Part shown: piece after piece, positions 1 to 6,183 of the stretch | Numbering within the stretch: the stretch's first letter is position 1 | Layout of the letters: each line of letters begins with the position of its first letter | Assembly: GCA_947074225.1 (NCBI GenBank) | Contig: CAMTOX010000075.1 | Span: forward strand, 1 to 7,949 | Length of the DNA: 7,949 bases | DNA from: an uncultured bacterium | GTDB taxonomy: Bacteria; Bacteroidota; Bacteroidia; Bacteroidales; Paludibacteraceae | Reading direction: 5' to 3' | The notes under the pieces: model-generated | What the model was told of the DNA's origin: nothing | The model's database searches: none | What the model saw: the letters and a program-made list of their open reading frames with translations, nothing else | Made by a program: the position numbers and the translations under genes

Positions 1-373
1 GCTTGTAGGCTTAAAAGCGGTTACCGTATACTATAATATTCTAAAAAGAGTGTTCAATAGCATCTAATGCTCTAGGCATAGCTAGTATAGAAGCATTTAA
101 AATGTTGATTTTATCAATCTCTTTGGCCGATACTTGTGCCACTGCCCATGCTATGGCATGTTCCTCAATATAAGGTCTCAGTAAATTGCGTTGCTTGTCG
201 GTGAGTTGTTTACTGTCGTTTAGCAGTTCACAATCAAAAGAGGTAGGTAATATTACTGCTGCGGCAAAGACCGGCCCGGCTAAGCAACCACGACCTGCTT
301 CATCGCAGCCTACCTCTACTACACCAGTTTTATAATACGCTTTGAGTATTTCATGTTCACGTTTCATCTTCAT
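1..373 (-). pseudogene. rnhB: Ribonuclease HII (rnhB), interrupted and cut by the window edge
   Basis: RNase HII cuts the RNA strand of RNA-DNA hybrids and starts removal of single ribonucleotides misincorporated into DNA. The first 110 codons read cleanly from ATG at 373. A second ATG two codons later could also be the start. The catalytic motif [13 protein letters not shown] lies at residues 23-35, NDSKQLT at 52-58, and the helix [12 protein letters not shown] at 88-99, all typical of bacterial RNase HII, which is usually about 200 residues. At 41-43 the frame meets TAG. Beyond it the same frame continues as NIIVYGNRF, then TAA at 11-13, then AYK. In the family this stretch is normally (I/V)DGNRF, so the frame is correct but the catalytic Asp codon reads TAC (Tyr) and two sense codons have become stops. 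The identity is very sure. Whether the damage is biological or an assembly-end error cannot be told here. Confidence 0.85.
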
Positions 374-483
374 GTCGTGCTATAAATTGAGAGAATAAAA
401 GATTGATTATTTCTATTTCTATGAAGAACAAATGGTATATGTATGGGGTGAGCAATAGCGCTTTTGCTTTCTATATGAAAAGA

Positions 484-517
484 ATAAGGTTTGCAGTGTT
501 ATCCCTGCAAACCTTAT
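484..517 (-). terminator. Intrinsic terminator after the M28/glutaminyl cyclase gene
   Basis: A perfect 13-bp stem (ATAAGGTTTGCAG at 484-496 with CTGCAAACCTTAT at 505-517) encloses an 8-base loop. It starts 4 bases beyond the stop codon of the minus-strand gene ending at 522. Read on the minus strand, the stem is followed by the pyrimidine-rich TCTTTTC. This fits the end of the Dabb-M28 transcript and would separate it from rnhB downstream. Confidence 0.8.
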
Positions 518-521
518 ATTC

Positions 522-1529
522 TTATTGATATTGATTCAGAAATCTGGCCACTGTTGCCCCTACCACATAAAGTGTGGTGCGGTCAATCTGTTTCATATTG
601 TCGTTACGAGTGTGCCAATATTCGCCAAAGCCGGTCTCACTATTTGGGTCGTATTGTATAATGTCTATACACGGAATACCGGCTATTTGGTTCACATAAA
701 GATGGTCGTCGGTAATAGCTCCTCCACGGGTAGGAATGAAATAGCTACTAAAGCCAAGGTTTGCTGCCTCTTGCCATATGGCTTTCACCAATTGCGGAGC
801 GTAATAACTTGATACCTGTTCTTGGAAGAACTTTGCTCCAGGAGCGCCTACCATATCCAGTAATATTCCTGCTTCGGGTTTGTTGGCTCTGTTTTTAATC
901 TCTTCTGCCCAATATTGAGAGCCTAGGCAATAGCTATGCTCTGAGGACGGTCCGACATGAAATTCTGGTGTGCCCCAATCTTCTAAATCAAAGAATACAA
1001 TATCCACACCTATCGGGAGATCTGCATTTTGCAGTAGACGTGCCAACTCTATAAGTACCCCAACGCCACTAGCGCCGTCATTGGCACCATCAATAGGTGT
1101 ATTCCAATGGCTGCTATCGCTTTCACGATCGGCAAAAGGACGTGTGTCCCAATGCGCACTAAGTAATATCCGACGCTTTGCCTCTGGGTTATACCGACCA
1201 ATGATATTACGTATGGCCATGGGTCTGCCATTATATAAGCGTGCTTCGCCAATCTGTTCCTCAACTGTAGCGCCATACTGAGTGAGTTTCTCAACTAAAT
1301 AGTCGCCACACAGTCTGTGTGCCTCGCTGCCCGGAACTCGCGGACCAAAGGCTACTTGATCGGCTACAAATTGATAGGCAGAGTCGCTATTTACTTCGCC
1401 TAAAGGAATATAACTTTTTTGAACCTGATTTGCTGTCACAACAGTAGATCCCTTCTTATCGCTCCCGTTACTTTTACCGCATCCGGCAAATAGAAATATT
1501 GGAAGCATAAGTAGTACTAATTTCTTCAT
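522..1529 (-). CDS. M28-family lipoprotein, probable glutaminyl cyclase
   Basis: This is probably a periplasmic glutaminyl-peptide cyclotransferase, which turns N-terminal Gln of exported proteins into pyroglutamate. Many Bacteroidota secreted proteins begin with Gln after signal peptidase cleavage. The 335-residue product starts with a lipoprotein signal peptide, MKKLVLLMLPIFLFAGC, giving a lipidated Cys17. No acidic surface-export signal follows the Cys, so a periplasm-facing anchor is likely. The M28 fold residues are visible: AHWDTRPFAD (His126, Asp128), DGANDGASG (Asp147, Asp151), FFDLEDWG (Glu183), YCLGSQYW, LDMVG (Asp225), TDDHLY and YWHTRNDN (His306). Asp in ANDGASG, Glu183 and His306 would be the single-zinc set of the cyclases. 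The LEDWG and CLGSQYW patterns resemble the Bacteroidota cyclases more than M28 aminopeptidases. ATG at 1529 is preferred over an upstream TTG at 1535 because it gives a normal signal peptide. The gene lies 7 bases after the Dabb gene, so the two are probably cotranscribed. An M28 aminopeptidase is the alternative. Confidence 0.88.
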   Translation of the reverse strand: MKKLVLLMLPIFLFAGCGKSNGSDKKGSTVVTANQVQKSYIPLGEVNSDSAYQFVADQVAFGPRVPGSEAHRLCGDYLVEKLTQYGATVEEQIGEARLYNGRPMAIRNIIGRYNPEAKRRILLSAHWDTRPFADRESDSSHWNTPIDGANDGASGVGVLIELARLLQNADLPIGVDIVFFDLEDWGTPEFHVGPSSEHSYCLGSQYWAEEIKNRANKPEAGILLDMVGAPGAKFFQEQVSSYYAPQLVKAIWQEAANLGFSSYFIPTRGGAITDDHLYVNQIAGIPCIDIIQYDPNSETGFGEYWHTRNDNMKQIDRTTLYVVGATVARFLNQYQ

Positions 1530-1536
1530 CGTCAAT

Positions 1537-1839
1537 TTAATCTAACCCGTTTACAGAGAAATCTAAGGCTATGCTTGCTGCGGCAACAGAATGCATGTGT
1601 TTCTTTACTATATTACAGTGATAAGGGTCGTTCTGATAGGCATCAAGAGCCTCGTAACTATCAAGCCACACCTCTAATATAATATCGTACGAACGTGGCG
1701 TATGCAACTCGTCAATATAGGCCTCTATACGAAGCGCCATAGGTACTTTACCGCGCATGGAAATAAGCACGTCGCGAGCGTGAACGCAATTGGCTTGTGA
1801 ATTATCGGTTAGTTTAAAACATACTACGTGTCTAATCAT
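1537..1839 (-). CDS. Dabb (stress-responsive A/B barrel) domain protein
   Basis: This is a 100-residue protein made of one Dabb domain (PF07876), a small dimeric alpha/beta barrel of the ferredoxin-like type. The family signature is seen from end to end: MIRHVVCFKL at the N-terminus, MRGKVPMALRIE at about 28-39, RSYDIILEVWLDS at about 49-61, then LDAYQNDPYHCNIVKKHMH. The length is normal. Biochemical roles differ across the family (plant stress proteins, some polyketide cyclases) and the job of bacterial single-domain members is largely unknown, so no substrate is assigned. ATG at 1839 is chosen because family members start with M(V/I)(K/R)H; a TTG ten codons upstream extends the frame without support. 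The downstream lipoprotein gene follows after 7 bases, suggesting an operon, though no functional link is evident. Confidence 0.88.
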   Translation of the reverse strand: MIRHVVCFKLTDNSQANCVHARDVLISMRGKVPMALRIEAYIDELHTPRSYDIILEVWLDSYEALDAYQNDPYHCNIVKKHMHSVAAASIALDFSVNGLD

Positions 1840-1963
1840 AATCTTTTCTTTTTTAAAGGGTAAATGCAATCATTAATAGAGTTGGGCTCCTGGAACTATA
1901 GGCTGCTATTTACCGAATCTATTATTAATTAATGTTCTCTTTTTAAGTATTTGGGTGCCTAAA

Positions 1964-1971
1964 CAAATCTA
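1964..1971 (-). promoter_or_regulatory. Possible -7 box for the Dabb-M28 operon
   Basis: Read on the minus strand the sequence is TAGATTTG, a full match to the Bacteroidota -7 consensus TAnnTTTG. It sits about 125 bases before the Dabb start and just after the stop of the gamma carbonic anhydrase gene. I see no TTTG-type -33 element at the expected distance, so the match may be chance. Confidence 0.3.
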
Positions 1972-1974
1972 AAG

Positions 1975-2511
1975 TTAACGTCTTAGGTTCTCATCGTCGC
2001 TCATATACCAACTTGCATAAGTGGCATAGTTATGAGCTATCTTCTCATTTATCTCTTTAGATTGTTCGGGTGCTACCTTCTTTACAAATTTTGCCGGAAC
2101 ACCTGCCCAAATAGAATTTGGTTCAACAATCGTACCGCTTAATACCAATGCATTGGCAGCAATAATGGCTCCTTCGCCCACAACAACATTGTCCAGCACC
2201 GTAGCACCCATTCCTATTAATGCATAATCTTTAATGGTGGCGCCATGAATAACTGCATTATGACCTACCGAGACATAGTCGCCAATATGAATTTGTGACT
2301 TCTCGTAAAGGGTATGTAATACCGCACCATCTTGTATGTTTACATGGTTACCAATACGAATAGAATTTACGTCACCACGAAGTACAGCATTAAACCAAAT
2401 GCTACAACCTTGACCTATCACTGTGTCGCCAATAATAGTGGCATTCTCTGCCAAATAAGTACCTTCTCCAATTTCGGGTGTAAAGCCCAATAACTTTTTA
2501 ATAAGTGCCAT
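1975..2511 (-). CDS. Gamma carbonic anhydrase family protein
   Basis: This 178-residue protein is a left-handed beta-helix trimer of hexapeptide repeats, in the gamma carbonic anhydrase/YrdA/PaaY-like group, probably cytosolic. The repeats run from about residue 12 to 140, for example IIGDTVIG, IRIGNHVNI, IHIGDYVSVG and VVVGEGAII. The hallmark RGDVNSIRIGN lies at 45-55 with QDGAVLH following. His66, His84 and His89 (HNAVIH) match the three metal ligands of the family. A C-terminal helix (about 148-170) packs on the helix as usual. Members of this group bind zinc or iron; some hydrate CO2, while others show weak or no carbonic anhydrase activity. The acidic loop of archaeal Cam is absent, so activity is uncertain. 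The length is ordinary and the ATG at 2511 fits the family start. It is separated from the Dabb gene by about 135 bases and probably transcribed alone. Confidence 0.93.
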   Translation of the reverse strand: MALIKKLLGFTPEIGEGTYLAENATIIGDTVIGQGCSIWFNAVLRGDVNSIRIGNHVNIQDGAVLHTLYEKSQIHIGDYVSVGHNAVIHGATIKDYALIGMGATVLDNVVVGEGAIIAANALVLSGTIVEPNSIWAGVPAKFVKKVAPEQSKEINEKIAHNYATYASWYMSDDENLRR

Positions 2512-2676
2512 GAATTTTATCTATTATAATGTTTTACTATTTAGGGTAGCTCTCTCTTTGGGTACTCTGTTTTACATTAATAAAAACATTTATAATGCAT
2601 TGATTATTAATGCTATTGTTTGACACCTCTTTCTCTTCCAGAAGAATCCCAACAAAGAATGCTACAAAAGATGCCT

Positions 2677-2684
2677 CAAAGATA
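2677..2684 (-). promoter_or_regulatory. Candidate -7 box for the gamma carbonic anhydrase gene
   Basis: On the minus strand this reads TATCTTTG, a full match to TAnnTTTG. It would give a leader of roughly 155-160 bases before the ATG at 2511. The region 19-21 bases upstream has no clear TTTG, so only the -7 part supports it. Confidence 0.4.
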
Positions 2685-2774
2685 CAAAAAAGAGTTTTTA
2701 TTTTAGCTTACATTTTAAATGCGTTCTAAAAAGCCTCTATCTTACTCTTACCAGATAGCCTCCTTTCTATATTC

Positions 2775-2821
2775 AAAGAGGGACCAAATTGGGGCCTAGT
2801 ACCCGACTTTGGTCCCTCTTT
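2775..2821. repeat. Long hairpin with 14-bp perfect inverted arms
   Basis: AAAGAGGGACCAAA (2775-2788) is the exact reverse complement of TTTGGTCCCTCTTT (2808-2821). After two mismatches around one pair, GGG (2792-2794) can also pair with CCC (2802-2804) around a 7-base loop. It stands out as a GC-richer island in AT-rich DNA. It lies about 260 bases upstream of the minus-strand gene and far from any plus-strand stop, so an ordinary gene-end terminator is not an obvious explanation. A terminator of an unseen transcript, a processed RNA or a small repeat element copy are the options. Confidence 0.8.
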
Positions 2822-3165
2822 CATCCCTTTTTCATCCCTATTTGTAACCTCTTTACCTATTTTCATCTTAAATATAAAGAATAGGGATATAAAAACCATT
2901 GTTTTAACCATATCTTAGATGATGAATTACGCTGGACTATAAACTTTATCTCAGGATTTGACTTTTTAATACCGATTTCGACTTATATTTTCACTGCATA
3001 CAGAACTTGAATTGTACTACATTAAAATCATACTTATAATAAGGTGTAGAAATACAGAAAATAGATTAAACTATTTATAATGGAATAACTAAATACAATT
3101 TATACTAACATAAGGTTATGGAAATAGAGTCAAAAACGGATTAAAAGTGAGAAATGTTTTTTAAA

Positions 3166-3173
3166 TATATTTG
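3166..3173 (+). promoter_or_regulatory. Isolated -7-like box TATATTTG
   Basis: TATATTTG followed by CA is a textbook Bacteroidota -7 element (TAnnTTTG). No good -33 TTTG is visible upstream. It lies about 570 bases before acpP, so it would drive either a long leader or an unannotated RNA. Confidence 0.3.
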
Positions 3174-3260
3174 CACTTCACTTTCTGTTACTCTACATCC
3201 TATATATATAGGTCTATTATTGAGTTATACAAGGTCTGAAAACGACAAAATAGGGTCAAT

Positions 3261-3268
3261 TAGTTTTG
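3261..3268 (+). promoter_or_regulatory. Isolated -7-like box TAGTTTTG
   Basis: TAGTTTTG matches TAnnTTTG and is followed by CAC. No -33 element is recognisable. It is a second box of this type in the noncoding stretch before acpP, about 480 bases from the start codon. Confidence 0.25.
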
Positions 3269-3402
3269 CACACTATTTGTAATTTTTCGCTGCAATATTT
3301 TGATTGATAGTTAAAAACATTATTGCTCACTTTTTAGAAACTGAGTAATTTTTCATCCAAATTGAAAGACGAAGAATCATTTGCTAAATCTTAAAAATGG
3401 GT

Positions 3403-3419
3403 TCAAAATTCAATTTTGA
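3403..3419. repeat. Palindrome TCAAAATT-C-AATTTTGA
   Basis: Two perfect 8-bp arms are separated by one base. This symmetry is typical of dimeric repressor operators, but it is AT-rich and about 330 bases upstream of acpP, so its role is only a possibility. Confidence 0.4.
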
Positions 3420-3448
3420 TTCGAAAATCGACTTTTTTCAACGTTAAG

Positions 3449-3470
3449 AGATCGGATTTATTTCCGATTT
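3449..3470. repeat. Inverted repeat around ATCGGA/TCCGAT
   Basis: ATCGGA (3451-3456) pairs with TCCGAT (3463-3468) across a 6-base loop. One A-T and one G-U pair extend the stem to 8. T-rich sequence follows at 3475-3480. It could be a weak terminator-like hairpin in a leader, or a protein-binding site. Confidence 0.4.
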
Positions 3471-3672
3471 AACTGTTTTTAGAGGCGGTAAATTATTAAA
3501 CTAATACAGTTATTAAGAGGATATAACTAAATTGAATTCATTTCACCAACTTAAAACAACAGTCAGAGAGTCAAAAGAATAGCCATAAAAATTAAGATTT
3601 AAAATATTTTCAATATTGCGCAATGTATATGGGTATGTGCAGTAAGGAGTAAAAAAATGAAAGAAAAAAGAA

Positions 3673-3700
3673 TTGGAGTGAGAAAAATTGGTTTAATTTG
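3673..3700 (+). promoter_or_regulatory. Likely acpP-fabF core promoter
   Basis: TTG at 3673-3675 and TTAATTTG at 3693-3700 (followed by C) lie 17 bases apart, near the Bacteroidota -33/-7 arrangement. The -7 box differs from TAnnTTTG at one position. Transcription would start near 3706, leaving a leader of about 40 bases rich in A (CCAAAAACAAAG and CCCAAAAAAATT), which is usual for highly expressed genes in this phylum, where Shine-Dalgarno sites are rare. Confidence 0.55.
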
Positions 3701-3746
3701 CAACTCCAAAAACAAAGATAATTATTAACCCAAAAAAATTACTGTT

Positions 3747-3983
3747 ATGTCAGAAGTAGCAAACAAAGTAAAAGAAATTATCGTAGAAAAACTAGGTGTT
3801 GATCCAGCAGAAGTTACTGAAAACGCAAGCTTCACAAACGATCTTGGTGCAGATTCATTGGATACTGTAGAGTTAATCATGGAATTCGAAAAAGAATTCA
3901 ACATCTCAATTGCTGAAGATCAAGCTGAAAAAATCACTACTGTAGGTGAAGCTATCGCTCACATTGAAGCAGCTACAAAATAA
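3747..3983 (+). CDS. acpP: Acyl carrier protein
   Basis: This 78-residue acidic protein carries growing acyl chains as thioesters on a 4'-phosphopantetheine arm during type II fatty acid synthesis in the cytosol. The prosthetic-group site is Ser37 in GADSLD (34-39), followed by the conserved helix [16 protein letters not shown] that docks onto partner enzymes. The four-helix layout and length are normal. ATG at 3747 gives the standard MSEV start. fabF begins 15 bases after the stop, so the two are almost certainly cotranscribed from the promoter just upstream. Its product is a direct substrate of the downstream enzyme. Confidence 0.98.
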   Translation: MSEVANKVKEIIVEKLGVDPAEVTENASFTNDLGADSLDTVELIMEFEKEFNISIAEDQAEKITTVGEAIAHIEAATK

Positions 3984-3998
3984 TTATTAGCTTTTACT

Positions 3999-5264
3999 AT
4001 GGAATTAAAAAGAGTAGTTGTTACCGGCCTTGGTGCTATTACTCCCATAGGCAATACTGTCCCAGAATTATGGGACAGCCTTGTTAATGGGGTAAGCGGT
4101 GCCGGACCGATCACACACTTTGATGTTTCGAAATATAAGACCCAATTTGCATGTGAAGTCAAAGGCTTCAATGCTGGGGATTATATGGACCCTAAAGAGG
4201 CACGTAAAATGGACTTGTATTGCCAATATGCCATTGCGGCGGCTAAACAAGCTATTGAGGACTCGGCTATGGATCTTGAAACAGAAAACAAAGACAAAAT
4301 AGGTGTTATTTTCGGTGTAGGTATTGGTGGTATCCGTACTTTCGAAGAGGAGATGCACTACTATAGCAAAGTTAAAGACACTTTAGGCCCTAAATTCAAT
4401 CCTTTCTTCATCCCTAAGATGATTTCGGATATCTCTGTAGGTTACATCTCTATGTTCTACGGTTTCCGCGGACCTAACTTCGTTACCACTTCTGCTTGTG
4501 CCTCATCGACCAATGCACTTGCCGATGCATTTAATTATATCCGACTTGGTAAAGCCAACATTATTGTTGCTGGTGGTGCCGAAGCTGCTATCTCTGAAGG
4601 AGGAGTAGGAGGATTTAGTTCTATGCGCGCACTTTCCACCAGAAATGAAGAACCAACAACAGCATCACGTCCATTCAGCAATAGCCGAGATGGTTTCGTA
4701 ATGGGTGAAGGTGGGGTTTCAATAATTCTTGAAGAGTACGAACATGCGGTGGCTCGTGGTGCTAAAATCTACGCCGAATTAGTGGGTACAGGACTTAGTG
4801 CCGATGCACATCATGTTACTGCACCTCACCCGGAAGGAGCCGGAGCTATTTTGGTAATGAACAATGCACTTGAAGATGCTGGTATGAAACCTCAGGAGAT
4901 TGATTATATCAATGTTCATGGTACTTCAACACCTCTTGGAGATATTGCAGAGTTGAAAGCCATTCAAGGAGTATTTGGAGAACACGCATACGACTTGAAC
5001 ATTAGTTCTACTAAGTCTATGACCGGACACCTTCTTGGAGCTGCAGGCGCTTTAGAAGCATTGGTTTGTATTCTTGCAGTACAAAACGATATTGTACCTC
5101 CAACCATTAACTTCTCTGAAGGAGATGAAGATCCTAACATTGATTATAAATTGAACTTGACTTTCAATAAAGCTCAAAAACGCGAAATTCGTGCCGCTCT
5201 TACCAATACATTTGGTTTTGGTGGACACAACGCTTCGGCAATCTTTAAGAAATTTGAGAAGTAA
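3999..5264 (+). CDS. fabF: 3-oxoacyl-ACP synthase II (beta-ketoacyl-ACP synthase II)
   Basis: FabF elongates acyl-ACP by decarboxylative condensation with malonyl-ACP, the chain-extension step of type II fatty acid synthesis. The 421-residue length and motifs are standard. The N-terminal thiolase half opens with RVVVTGLGAITPIGN. The nucleophile Cys167 lies in TTSACASSTNA, His307 in NVHGTSTPLGD, Lys339 in STKSMTGH and His344 in the same motif, giving the Cys-His-His triad. The glycine-rich C-terminal loop NTFGFGGHN carries the gating Phe405. The gene follows acpP closely and is followed by a strong terminator. In Bacteroides and relatives, rnc usually follows fabF. Here it does not, so the operon is limited to two genes. 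Confidence 0.98.
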   Translation: MELKRVVVTGLGAITPIGNTVPELWDSLVNGVSGAGPITHFDVSKYKTQFACEVKGFNAGDYMDPKEARKMDLYCQYAIAAAKQAIEDSAMDLETENKDKIGVIFGVGIGGIRTFEEEMHYYSKVKDTLGPKFNPFFIPKMISDISVGYISMFYGFRGPNFVTTSACASSTNALADAFNYIRLGKANIIVAGGAEAAISEGGVGGFSSMRALSTRNEEPTTASRPFSNSRDGFVMGEGGVSIILEEYEHAVARGAKIYAELVGTGLSADAHHVTAPHPEGAGAILVMNNALEDAGMKPQEIDYINVHGTSTPLGDIAELKAIQGVFGEHAYDLNISSTKSMTGHLLGAAGALEALVCILAVQNDIVPPTINFSEGDEDPNIDYKLNLTFNKAQKREIRAALTNTFGFGGHNASAIFKKFEK

Positions 5265-5283
5265 TTTACAACAACTTCATATT

Positions 5284-5314
5284 AAAAAGCGAACTATTTA
5301 GTTCGCTTTTTTTT
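5284..5314 (+). terminator. Intrinsic terminator after fabF
   Basis: AAAAAGCGAAC (5284-5294) pairs with GTTCGCTTTTT (5301-5311), and the T-run continues to 5314. The inner bases TATTTA form the loop. It lies 20 bases after the fabF stop and is a textbook rho-independent terminator. The A-run on the left could also give some function on the opposite strand, but no gene reads that way here. Confidence 0.92.
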
Positions 5315-5332
5315 ATGTACAATAAAATTAGA

Positions 5333-5340
5333 TACCTTTG
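5333..5340 (+). promoter_or_regulatory. -7 box of the radical SAM-glycosyltransferase operon
   Basis: TACCTTTG matches TAnnTTTG exactly and is followed by TG. It lies between the fabF terminator and the next gene, giving a leader of about 55 bases before ATG at 5401. The -33 region is T-rich without a clean TTTG. Confidence 0.5.
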
Positions 5341-5400
5341 TGACCTTGTTCAAACCAAATTGGCTTGATTTATGTTCCCCATAACCTAAAATCTACTATT

Positions 5401-6165
5401 ATGTTATTTGAAAGTACCATCTTTGGACCCATCAAGAGTCGACGCTTAGGAAACTCTTTAGGAGTAAATCTTTTACCTCCTCAGGCTAAGATATGCTCGT
5501 TTGATTGTATCTATTGTGAGTGTGGATATAATTTTACAAATAAAGATTCTCACATGCCCACAGCCAAAGAGGTTGCACAAGCCTTAGAGCAGAAACTATG
5601 CGAACTTAAAAGTAATGACGAACATTTAGATGTTATTACATTTGCCGGTAACGGTGAACCAACTTTGCATCCGGAGTTTGAACAAGTTATTGACGATACA
5701 TTAAGACTTAGAGACGACTACTTCCCTGAAGCTAAAGTATCTGTACTCTCTAATGCTACATTAATTATGAAACCTACTGTCTTTGCTGCTCTAAACCGCA
5801 TAGACAATAATATACTTAAATTGGATAGCGCTGTTGAAGAGACGGTAAAGCTAATTAATCAGCCCACCGGACACTACTCAGTAGAAGAGACTATTGAACA
5901 GTTGTCTAGATTCAATGGCAATGTTATTATCCAAACACTCTTCTTTAGTGGCACCTTTAATGGCGTACCATTCGACAATAGTTCCGACAAGGAGCTACAA
6001 GCATGGCTAGAGGCTCTTAAGCGCATTAAACCCAAACAGGTTATGCTCTACTCGTTAGACAGAGAAACACCGGCTAAGGGACTTATAAAGGCCACCCCCG
6101 ATATACTTAGAAAGATTGCTCTACAGGTACAAGCTTTAGGCTTTGATACCTTAGTAACAGAATAA
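5401..6165 (+). CDS. Radical SAM protein (COG0731-like)
   Basis: This 254-residue radical S-adenosylmethionine enzyme has the cluster-binding motif CSFDCIYC (Cys32, Cys36, Cys39; CX3CX2C) and the SAM-contacting FAGNGEPTLHP at 81-91. The opening STIFGPIKSRRLGNSLGVNLLP is typical of the COG0731 group related to wyosine-type Fe-S oxidoreductases. A further Cys41 follows the motif closely. Expected chemistry is reductive cleavage of SAM to a 5'-deoxyadenosyl radical. The substrate is not known, and a tRNA-modification role is only a guess from distant relatives. ATG at 5401 is preferred over TTG at 5365, because family proteins begin just before the (S/T)xFGPxxSRRLG motif and the TTG lies close to the likely transcript start. 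The glycosyltransferase gene follows after 18 bases, so the two are probably one operon. Confidence 0.9.
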   Translation: MLFESTIFGPIKSRRLGNSLGVNLLPPQAKICSFDCIYCECGYNFTNKDSHMPTAKEVAQALEQKLCELKSNDEHLDVITFAGNGEPTLHPEFEQVIDDTLRLRDDYFPEAKVSVLSNATLIMKPTVFAALNRIDNNILKLDSAVEETVKLINQPTGHYSVEETIEQLSRFNGNVIIQTLFFSGTFNGVPFDNSSDKELQAWLEALKRIKPKQVMLYSLDRETPAKGLIKATPDILRKIALQVQALGFDTLVTE

Positions 6166-6183
6166 TTATTATCTAAAAAGGTT

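Larger units (their letters stand above)
2512..3746. other. 1.2-kb AT-rich noncoding region between divergent genes
   Basis: No convincing gene is seen on either strand. The only sizeable frame (2726-2911, minus, 61 codons) runs through a long hairpin, has no recognisable domain and is rejected. The region holds the hairpin at 2775-2821, a short tandem repeat of TTTTCATCCC type at about 2819-2838, a 14-bp palindrome CCTATATATATAGG at 3199-3212, palindromes at 3403-3419 and 3449-3470, isolated -7-like boxes (2677-2684 minus; 3166-3173 and 3261-3268 plus), and the likely acpP promoter at 3673-3700. Both flanking genes read outward, so this must contain the regulatory DNA for both, but about 1 kb exceeds what two promoters need. 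I found no tRNA-like fold or known RNA family by eye. Confidence 0.75.

Noticed and set aside
11..43. Stop-codon recoding as the explanation of the interrupted rnhB
   Set aside because: Besides TAG, the frame also meets TAA, which ends all eight other genes in the window, and none of these needs TAG read-through to reach full length.
17..60. Single frameshift in the T-run as the cause of the rnhB break
   Set aside because: The expected GNRF motif appears in the same frame as the upstream 110 codons, so no frame change has occurred before it.
525..1294. Open frames opposite or overlapping the M28 gene
   Set aside because: They are antisense or shifted readings of a well-supported coding region and show no domain of their own.
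2726..2911. 61-codon open frame on the minus strand in the noncoding gap
   Set aside because: It runs through both arms of the long hairpin, has no recognisable domain, and its composition looks like chance translation of AT-rich DNA.
3199..3212. Perfect palindrome CCTATATATATAGG
   Set aside because: It is mostly an alternating TA run, which is easily palindromic by chance, with no sign of a linked gene or site.
5365..5400. TTG start adding 12 residues to the radical SAM protein
   Set aside because: The added residues match nothing in the family, and the ATG at 5401 gives the usual N-terminus. The same reasoning excludes the TTG extensions at 1535 and 1869.
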